Positions 54,451-61,327 of a stretch of 64,000 bases of DNA are shown piece by piece. The DNA is taken from positions 18,135 through 82,134 of the forward strand of contig CALMQS010000089.1 in assembly GCA_937871285.1 (NCBI GenBank), given 5' to 3'. A program made the position numbers and the translations under genes. The notes beneath the pieces were generated by a model, which was given only the letters and a program-made list of their open reading frames with translations, was not told the origin of the DNA and made no database searches. Each line of letters starts with the position of its first letter. The first letter of the stretch is position 1. This DNA is from an uncultured Sphingobacteriales bacterium (GTDB lineage Bacteria; Bacteroidota; Bacteroidia; Chitinophagales; Chitinophagaceae).

Positions 54451-55359
54451 TTAAGATTTGACCAGTGTTTTTGAAACGGCTTTCCGGTATCCTTTTATTG
54501 CTGTATTCAGATTTTTCCAGATCTCCACAATAGCATAGCTGTTGTTCTGAGCCCCGTCGCCTTCTATTACAGCCTTCAAGGTATAATAAGGTATGCCGTT
54601 AATTACATTATACCCTCCCTCGTGATAATGACCCTGGAAAACAGCAAGCACTTTACCCGATCGTTCAAGGATCGCTCTCACCCGGTCTGCATTATCCGGA
54701 CAATACCTGGCATGATCGCCATCAAAAGCCGGGCCGTCCAGTTGCTGATGAATAAATACAACAGCAGGTTGGTGATGCTTCCTTAAATCTTCTTCTAACC
54801 ATTTTAATTGCTCTTCAGGAACATGACAATCTTTCCAGTCGAAGTTCCCGCGGTCATAGCCGATACCTTCCCGGGTATAATTGGGATCCAGCACTATAAA
54901 ATGGTGACGTTTCGCATTAAAGGAATAATAGCTCCTGGCTTTTGAAAAACCGCTGTTATGGATCTTACTTAAAAACTGGTCTTTTGAAATAGAGTCCATA
55001 TCGTGGTTACCCAAAACATGGTATACCGGTCCTTTAAATTGCCTGAACTTTAACTCAATGGTTTCAAGGAACCGGAGGGTTTCCTCTTCATTGGGATGAA
55101 TATTCTGATCTTTAAAGTCGCCCAGCTCAATAAGAAAATCCACACCCTGCTCATTCATCAGCTCAATACATTCGGATAATTTGGTTAAGGACTGCTTATA
55201 ATACCTGCTGTTATTAGGAAGCCGGTCGGCATAATGCAGGTCTGTAACTATACCAAATCTTATTGCGGGAGCCGCAACTGCTTTTTCACTTCCTGCAAGC
55301 AACAGTTTAGTGCCTGCGATCAGTGTCACCCACGATAAAAGAAACTTTTTCCTGTTCAT
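54451..55359 (-). CDS. Calcineurin-like metallophosphoesterase, secreted
   Basis: A 302-aa protein with an N-terminal leader (LLSWVTLIAGTKLLLAG). The metallophosphoesterase motifs are in order: FGIVTDLHYAD, FLIELGDFKDQ, VLGNHDMDS, VVFIHQQLDG and AVFQGHYHEGG. It hydrolyses a phosphomonoester or diester with a dinuclear metal centre outside the cytoplasm. Its presence in a glycan cluster may mean that the glycan carries phosphate, or may be incidental. The start overlaps nothing, and a 198-base spacer separates it from the upstream lipoprotein gene. Confidence 0.9.
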   Translation of the reverse strand: MNRKKFLLSWVTLIAGTKLLLAGSEKAVAAPAIRFGIVTDLHYADRLPNNSRYYKQSLTKLSECIELMNEQGVDFLIELGDFKDQNIHPNEEETLRFLETIELKFRQFKGPVYHVLGNHDMDSISKDQFLSKIHNSGFSKARSYYSFNAKRHHFIVLDPNYTREGIGYDRGNFDWKDCHVPEEQLKWLEEDLRKHHQPAVVFIHQQLDGPAFDGDHARYCPDNADRVRAILERSGKVLAVFQGHYHEGGYNVINGIPYYTLKAVIEGDGAQNNSYAIVEIWKNLNTAIKGYRKAVSKTLVKS

Positions 55360-55557
55360 CTAAGTTTTTGTTTTTGAATACGAAGAAAGAAGTTGAAAGA
55401 TAAAAAAATAAGGCGTAAGTAGAAACAAACGCCTGTTTAACCTTTGTGGACATTTTCCTAAACTAACTGCTCGTTTATATTAATAACTTCCGATGCTTCC
55501 GTTAAATGGATCAGTTTTGATTTTATATAGTGCTACAAGCCAATAGTATTCTCCCGC

Positions 55558-58044
55558 TTACTTTGCCGATACGACCTCCGCCGCACCTACACATTTAAAA
55601 TCAAATTTTAATACAGGGGCCTGCCCGCCTGAAAAATCACTCTTTATCACAATTTCATTTTCTCCTTCCGACCATTTCGGCAAAACGCCGGCTTTGATTT
55701 CTTTTAATTTGTTCCATGTGGCGTCGCAGAGGTACACAGACTTGCCGTCAATGATCAGTTTGTCTCCTGCTTTCAGCGGTTCATTTATTTCGAGTGTTTG
55801 ATAATTGTTGATTTCCAGCCGAAGCTGAGATACCGTTGCGGTTCTATTTCCTTCAGCGGCAGTAGCTGTAATATAAAGCTGAACAGATTGCGCGGTAAAT
55901 GGATTATTTATTTTAACACGCGTAGCAACAGGCTCACCGGTTTGTACGCTTCTGTATTTGTGTTCATATTCCATTTGCAGGCTCACCGGGTATAAAGCCC
56001 ATGAGCTTTCCCCTGTTTTTTCAAGATGGAACTCGTTTTTGGGGTCTTTAAATTTTTCAATCTGGGCTGCGGTAAACGCTTTGGCTTTTCTTGCTTTCTG
56101 CCATTCCCGTATGGCTTCAAAGAATTCTTCTTTAAATCCGCTTTTTTCAATGCTTTCGTCTACACGCAACAGGTAGCCCGCATTAAATGCGGCACTTCTT
56201 GCCTGTATCCATTCCATTTCTTCGGGGCGATATGTTCCTTCCAGCTTAAACCACCCCAGCATGCCGGGCATATAATTGCGTTCAAAATAACGTTGATTCT
56301 CTATCCGGTAGTTGATCTGGCTTTGCCGTAGTCCGCTATACCAGGGCTCACCCCAGTTCATGTAAGCATAAATATGCCAGTAATAATGCGCGGTTGTAGA
56401 ACCGCAAACCAATCTGTCTCTGTCAAGATTTTTATACCACAGGTCTATAAATTTATTTTCCCCATAAGCTCCATGCCCGGTTGCCTCCAGTCCTTCAAAA
56501 CCATCAAAATCCATGAGGTCTATACCCGTTTCATTGCATACTTCCGCCATACGCCTGGCATACTCATCCTGTAAATAAATATCGGGCAAAAAACCTTTGT
56601 AACTGTTATTGGCAAGCTTATCAACAACAGCACCGGCTTTATGGCTTGCCTTTGCAGTTTTAAACTGCCCTCTCACACAATCCAGCAATCGCCAGGGCGC
56701 GTCTTCAGAAACCGTTCTGTATGATATTAATTCCTTCCCTATTTTAACAGTATGCGTTGATCCGGTATTTTTAAACCAGGTGGGGTCTTTCACATAAATT
56801 ACATCATCATGCTCACCAATATCTTTTACCAGCACCGAGCTGCCTGTTTTGCAAAGGCTGTCGTTTGGTACAGGCCACACATAAGGGTCATTAGTGCCTG
56901 TAAACGTGGTAAGGGTATGCACACCCAGTGAAATACCTTCGGCTTTGGCCTTAGCGGTAAGTTTGCGTATATCTTCAGCACAGTTCGGGAAACGCGCGGT
57001 TTTTAGCCCGAAATGCCCCCAGCTTTCAAAAATATCTCCAATATGTACCAGCCTGAAATTGGCTTTCTTCGCATACTCAATACAGTTGTCCATGTTCTTT
57101 CCTTCGTACATCATGTAGGCCTCGCCCGTTCTTGACGAACGCTTTATCCATTCACCATCCAGCATTGGATGCGGCAGGCCTTCGCCCAATTCAATTTCTT
57201 CAATCACATTCAATACTTCAGGTTCGGGGCAGCCAAAAAAAGCAATGGCGCTCCCGGCGAAATCACTGTTGATGGATGCTACGTATTGTATTTTATTTCC
57301 CGTTCCTATTGTTTGAGGAATCCTACGGTCGCGCGCAAATAAACGCAGCTCACTGCCGTAAGGCTTTTTTACAGCCAGGCTACCCCTGTACATTCTCACA
57401 TATTCAGGCATATCCCCGTCGCCGTTTACATCGGTTGCAATAGGTTGCCCGATTTTATCTTTCAATGAGTCAGGTAAATGTTGCCCCGGCAGCGGATCAA
57501 TAAAAGAGCCCCCACCTGCATTGTCTCCGTCATCGGGTATACCTTCAATAGTATTAATGTTGAGTGACTGAATGCCTATAGCAAACGCAGTATCCCTTAC
57601 CACGCCTACTGTTTCACCTATCAGCTTACCAATAGTAGTTGCATAGGGTCCCCACACTACTGCCTGTGTACCATTACGTGGTTCCAGCGAAAGCAATTCA
57701 AAGCGCAGGTATGCTGCTTTGTTTTTTATACCAACAACAGCTTTTATCCCTCCGGGATATTGCAGCGTGATCAATTGTTCCTGAGCATTGTAATTTGCCT
57801 GTTCCGGCAAAGTATATGCGGAATCTTTGTATAAACTGAGCAACGGGGCTATTTGTCCTGCCGGAAAATAGTCTTTACCGGAAGCTTTTTCCTTCATGCT
57901 CAGGATATTACCCTGTGCATCGAATCCAAGCGTCACATAATCTGTTTCAAGACTAAAATCAACCTTTTTACCGCAGGATATAAAGAGTAAAACAACCAGC
58001 AAAGGCATGAATAAATCCCATAGTCTTTTTTTAATTATCTGCAT
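55558..58044 (-). CDS. Putative lipoprotein glycosidase with TIM-barrel core
   Basis: Start ATG 58044 gives a lipoprotein leader (MPLLVVLLFISCGKK, lipid Cys in LFISC); TTG 58068 adds eight residues and is less likely. The N-terminal half is a beta-sandwich (YVTLGFDAQGNILSMKEKAS). A barrel follows with FRLVHIGDIFESWGHFGLKT, then ISLGVHTLTTFTG and IDLMDFDGFEGLEATGHG, where the Asp residues are candidate catalytic groups. The C-terminal 150 residues are beta-domain (ATRVKINNPFTAQSVQLYIT). I cannot assign a GH family. Upstream is a 466-base spacer containing the MITE-like element. Confidence 0.72.
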   Translation of the reverse strand: MQIIKKRLWDLFMPLLVVLLFISCGKKVDFSLETDYVTLGFDAQGNILSMKEKASGKDYFPAGQIAPLLSLYKDSAYTLPEQANYNAQEQLITLQYPGGIKAVVGIKNKAAYLRFELLSLEPRNGTQAVVWGPYATTIGKLIGETVGVVRDTAFAIGIQSLNINTIEGIPDDGDNAGGGSFIDPLPGQHLPDSLKDKIGQPIATDVNGDGDMPEYVRMYRGSLAVKKPYGSELRLFARDRRIPQTIGTGNKIQYVASINSDFAGSAIAFFGCPEPEVLNVIEEIELGEGLPHPMLDGEWIKRSSRTGEAYMMYEGKNMDNCIEYAKKANFRLVHIGDIFESWGHFGLKTARFPNCAEDIRKLTAKAKAEGISLGVHTLTTFTGTNDPYVWPVPNDSLCKTGSSVLVKDIGEHDDVIYVKDPTWFKNTGSTHTVKIGKELISYRTVSEDAPWRLLDCVRGQFKTAKASHKAGAVVDKLANNSYKGFLPDIYLQDEYARRMAEVCNETGIDLMDFDGFEGLEATGHGAYGENKFIDLWYKNLDRDRLVCGSTTAHYYWHIYAYMNWGEPWYSGLRQSQINYRIENQRYFERNYMPGMLGWFKLEGTYRPEEMEWIQARSAAFNAGYLLRVDESIEKSGFKEEFFEAIREWQKARKAKAFTAAQIEKFKDPKNEFHLEKTGESSWALYPVSLQMEYEHKYRSVQTGEPVATRVKINNPFTAQSVQLYITATAAEGNRTATVSQLRLEINNYQTLEINEPLKAGDKLIIDGKSVYLCDATWNKLKEIKAGVLPKWSEGENEIVIKSDFSGGQAPVLKFDFKCVGAAEVVSAK

Positions 58045-58085
58045 TTTATATACATTTTTGACGTACAAAACTTATTAGCTATTCA

Positions 58086-58094
58086 TATTCATTT
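58086..58094 (+). repeat. 9-bp target-site duplication, left copy
   Basis: TATTCATTT directly before the left terminal repeat; the identical nonamer follows the right terminal repeat at 58327-58335. Confidence 0.75.
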
Positions 58095-58326
58095 GGGTGC
58101 ATTTCAAATTGTCGCATCTTCGGCCTGCCGTGGGCGGTGTCCGCACCATAGCCGTCAACTTAAATAAAAAGAAGCCCTGGTGGTGGTACGTGAGACACGT
58201 ACCACGGCGATTGCCCCGGCACGTGTCTCCACGTGCCGGAAGGTGAGATGCAGTTTCCTCCTCTAAAAAAACTTAAGTTGACGGACATAGTGTCCGCACC
58301 AACTGGCGACAATTTGAAATGCACCC
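58095..58326. mobile_element. MITE-like element, 232 bp, with 21-bp perfect TIRs
   Basis: The termini are perfect 21-bp inverted repeats: GGGTGCATTTCAAATTG... at 58095-58115 and the exact complement at 58306-58326. They are flanked by a 9-bp direct duplication. No coding frame is present, so it is a non-autonomous element. It contains the compound repeat copy 2 at 58152-58284 as a nested segment, bounded by GTGTCCGCACCA direct repeats (58138-58149 and 58290-58301). The parent transposase is not in the window. Confidence 0.8.
58152..58284 (-). repeat. Compound repeat, copy 2, nested in the MITE
   Basis: Bounded by CCGTCAACTTAA (58152-58163) and TTAAGTTGACGG (58273-58284), a perfect 12-bp inverted pair. 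Inside lie two perfect hairpins, TGGTACGTG/CACGTACCA (58184-58204) and CCGGCACGTG/CACGTGCCGG (58216-58239). Read on the minus strand the order of parts equals copy 1 at 44792-44907. Confidence 0.68.
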
Positions 58327-58335
58327 TATTCATTT
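58327..58335 (+). repeat. 9-bp target-site duplication, right copy
   Basis: TATTCATTT, identical to 58086-58094, directly after the right terminal repeat. Confidence 0.75.
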
Positions 58336-58534
58336 TACCCTCAACAATTACCGGGATATATCTTATTTTGTTTTATTTATTTTTTGAGCCCTGCTATCCA
58401 ATGATATGATAGGTTTTACTGCCTCGCCGGGTAAAGCCGGCCTGTTAGAAACAGCGCCCGAAAAGCCATACCAGAAAACAACTGCTGAATACCCGAAAAA
58501 ATTCCATGGAAAGCCTGAGATACTTCATATTCGT
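58336..58534. other. Intergenic, no gene seen
   Basis: Spacer between the MITE and the stop of the DUF6067 gene. A 64-codon frame on the plus strand (58406-58600) has no recognisable features and overlaps the neighbouring gene. Confidence 0.35.
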
Positions 58535-61168
58535 TTAGTTATTTTCTTTAACAACAATCATATATCCTTTTTTACCGGGAATATTTACGGAACTCAATGA
58601 TTGCAGCGGCTGTTCCTCCTGGAAGTCCTTTACAAAAGGAATACTGATTGTGCATTTAGATGGATCATACCCAAGCGCCTGCCAATCAATAATCACAGAA
58701 CTCACCTGGTCTTCCTTGCTCCAGTTGGCTATGGCAATAATACTTTCTTTTTTTCCTTTGAACACAGACGCTTTGATGTGTTCATTATTGGTAGTAACCG
58801 CGCAGGCTTTATCCCAATAGCCGGTCAGCTCCTTTTCTTTAAAGCTGTGCTGATCCCAGAATTTCCACAATTCATCGGGGGTATTACCTGTCCATCCCGC
58901 ACGGTTAGTGATGCCATATACCATTCCCCGCCATGGGTTTCCTCCGCCTTCCAGCATTTGCCCGGGCAAGCCAAACGGAATACCCGACACTTCAACCAGC
59001 CAATGATCGGGCAGGCGGTTATAATCTCTTCCTTCGCCTATCCATACCAGGTCGAAATACGGCAGCAGGTCCATATACAGGTTCAAGCAGCTGGCATACC
59101 CGGCCCAGTTATTAAAATGATTCCAGCTATGCAAATCCATCCTGCCTTCCGGGCGGTACTGGTCAATCAGTTTCCTTGCGCGGCGCAATGTAAACCTGTC
59201 GAGCGCTGCATCATCAATGTACACACCGTCAATCTTCAAATTCCGCAACATCCAGTCAAGCCCGCCTATATAAAAGTTATTCAGCCTGCTGTTGGGTGTG
59301 GTAATAACGGAAAGATCCATCTCTCCTTTAAATTCCCCTTCTTTCACAATATTGTACCATGCGGGAATATATTTCTCCCTCAGGTTTTTAATCAACCATT
59401 CATTGGGTCCTTTTGGATGCAATGCTTCCGTGCGGCTGGCATTGCCCGGGCCAGGAAACAGCACCTCCCCGTTCAAACTGTAAAAAGCCTGAAACTCGGG
59501 AATATTTTTAGTGAGCTCACGGGTGGTATAATACAGTTTCAGTCGCTGCTTTTCTTCATGTGCTTTATCCACCAGGGTTTTTAATTCCCCAGTATTTTCA
59601 TCTAAGTAAGGATAATTAATAAAAGGATAGATATTCTCTGCGTGATGGATGTTGATGATATTGGCGCCAGCTTTTTTTGCTTTTTCAATTTTGCTGAACG
59701 CATCGGTTCCTCCGCCGTGAAAATACCTGTCGCCATATTTTACTTCATTGCTGATCGTTCTGAAAGGAGTGATCAACAGTTCAAAATCATAATTTAACAC
59801 GCTCCCTTTTGCCATTTCACGGTTTCCGGAATAAGCCTTAACCCATACCGTATTTGTTTTTTCACTTAGCTCTACCCCTCCCCTGTTATCGTTTCCCCAT
59901 GAAGGAGGGAGATGCAAAGGACTAAAGGCATAATAAATATTAACCAACGGCAAGGTATAATTCTCTGCTTTTAGCTTAAGCCTCAAACCGCCATTAACCG
60001 CGCCCATCCATAAAGCGTCCTGGTTTTTAGCGGTATCCCATTGCCACTGCCAGGAAGCCGGCCGCAAGCCGCCTTCACGGTTCAGTCCCATCATATATTC
60101 GGCTTTTTCTTTATTTACCGGCACTTCGAGGCGAATATCCCTGATCTTTAAAGGTTGCAAAGCTTTTAACGCCAGCTTGTAATCTACAAAGCCATCAAAC
60201 TCAAGCCTGCCTGAACAAATAAGCTCACATTCGGCCGAACTGTTTTTTACCTGCCATGCTATAAAACCGGGAGCCTGTGCTGTAAATTGTAATGAGCCGG
60301 GTTGCAAAGCAATAATATCACCATTTTCCTTTTCAATTACAAAGCGTAATGCTTCGCTAAGTATGGGTTCGCCCTTTTGTGCTATACTTTGATTGGAAGC
60401 GGTAAAATAACTGGCGATTGCCTGAGGCAGGCCGTTGGCGGCAATAGTCACGGACCGTCCTAAAATATGCAGCGTATTGCCGTTACGGGTTACAGGCGCA
60501 TACCCTTTGGTAACTTCATCATTAATGCCAAGCGTACTGTTCAGCCAGTACATGCGCGATAAGCGTTTACCCTCGTTGAAACCATGATCCCGTACTTCTT
60601 CGCCATCAACCTCTAATTGTATTTTTATCGTTTGCGCTTTATTGTTAGCCGATACCGTTGCGGTACCATAATAGGTTCCTTTTGTTATGCCCGAAAGATC
60701 CATGCCAATCCACAAAGGCTGTACCTTACCATTTTGAATGTCTATTTTTTTTGTAAACGGATTTCCCAGGTAATCAATGCCGCCCCTGTTAAAACAGCTC
60801 ACCTGCCGGGAAGAAATTATTTTCCCATTTTTGGTTTTCAGATCAGAAAAACTGAGTTGTATATTCTTCAGATCAGTTTTTATAGCCCATACCCCCACCT
60901 GGTAAACAAAATATTCACCCGGCTGCGCCTGCAACACAAAATTATTTTTTGAATAATCGTTGTGTAACCACGATACCTGCAAGGAGTCATTCCACTTAAC
61001 AGGATGATCTCTTGTTTCGGGAAAAATGTAAAACGATTGCTTTGACAGCACCGTATATTGTTTTGCAGCCACTTCCGGTGAAATGTAATTTCCCGTTCCG
61101 GTTTGACTATAAACGCTAACGCTAAGGAATAGCAGAATACATAAAAAAACATTTTTTATTTTCACCAT
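58535..61168 (-). CDS. DUF6067 secreted protein (GH123-like putative glycosidase)
   Basis: Start ATG 61168 gives a signal peptide (IKNVFLCILLFLSVSVYSQ); the frame extends to 61204 but without leader character. The N-terminal beta-sandwich (to about residue 440) precedes a barrel with a probable acidic pair in DGVYIDDAALDRFTLRRARK, plus NHFNNWAGYASCLNLYMDLL and FDLVWIGEGRDYNR. This layout matches the DUF6067 group, thought to be glycosidases of unproven specificity, and similar to GH123 in general design. It lies downstream of the right-edge glycosidase gene by 159 bases, so it belongs to the same transcription row. Confidence 0.85.
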   Translation of the reverse strand: MVKIKNVFLCILLFLSVSVYSQTGTGNYISPEVAAKQYTVLSKQSFYIFPETRDHPVKWNDSLQVSWLHNDYSKNNFVLQAQPGEYFVYQVGVWAIKTDLKNIQLSFSDLKTKNGKIISSRQVSCFNRGGIDYLGNPFTKKIDIQNGKVQPLWIGMDLSGITKGTYYGTATVSANNKAQTIKIQLEVDGEEVRDHGFNEGKRLSRMYWLNSTLGINDEVTKGYAPVTRNGNTLHILGRSVTIAANGLPQAIASYFTASNQSIAQKGEPILSEALRFVIEKENGDIIALQPGSLQFTAQAPGFIAWQVKNSSAECELICSGRLEFDGFVDYKLALKALQPLKIRDIRLEVPVNKEKAEYMMGLNREGGLRPASWQWQWDTAKNQDALWMGAVNGGLRLKLKAENYTLPLVNIYYAFSPLHLPPSWGNDNRGGVELSEKTNTVWVKAYSGNREMAKGSVLNYDFELLITPFRTISNEVKYGDRYFHGGGTDAFSKIEKAKKAGANIINIHHAENIYPFINYPYLDENTGELKTLVDKAHEEKQRLKLYYTTRELTKNIPEFQAFYSLNGEVLFPGPGNASRTEALHPKGPNEWLIKNLREKYIPAWYNIVKEGEFKGEMDLSVITTPNSRLNNFYIGGLDWMLRNLKIDGVYIDDAALDRFTLRRARKLIDQYRPEGRMDLHSWNHFNNWAGYASCLNLYMDLLPYFDLVWIGEGRDYNRLPDHWLVEVSGIPFGLPGQMLEGGGNPWRGMVYGITNRAGWTGNTPDELWKFWDQHSFKEKELTGYWDKACAVTTNNEHIKASVFKGKKESIIAIANWSKEDQVSSVIIDWQALGYDPSKCTISIPFVKDFQEEQPLQSLSSVNIPGKKGYMIVVKENN

Positions 61169-61327
61169 ATTATTTGTTTTTTCTATCAACAGTAATACTA
61201 TCATTTATATTAATAGCCGCCCATAATGCGTTAAGCAAATGACTCCGGAGGCCTGAAAGTTTTCATTCTTTATTCTCTAAGCTCATCCACAAATCCTTTT
61301 AAAAGGTTTCAACGGAAAAAAATAGTA

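Noticed and set aside
58601..59584. 327-codon plus-strand frame
   Set aside because: Antisense to the barrel of the DUF6067 gene, which has a signal peptide and conserved motifs.
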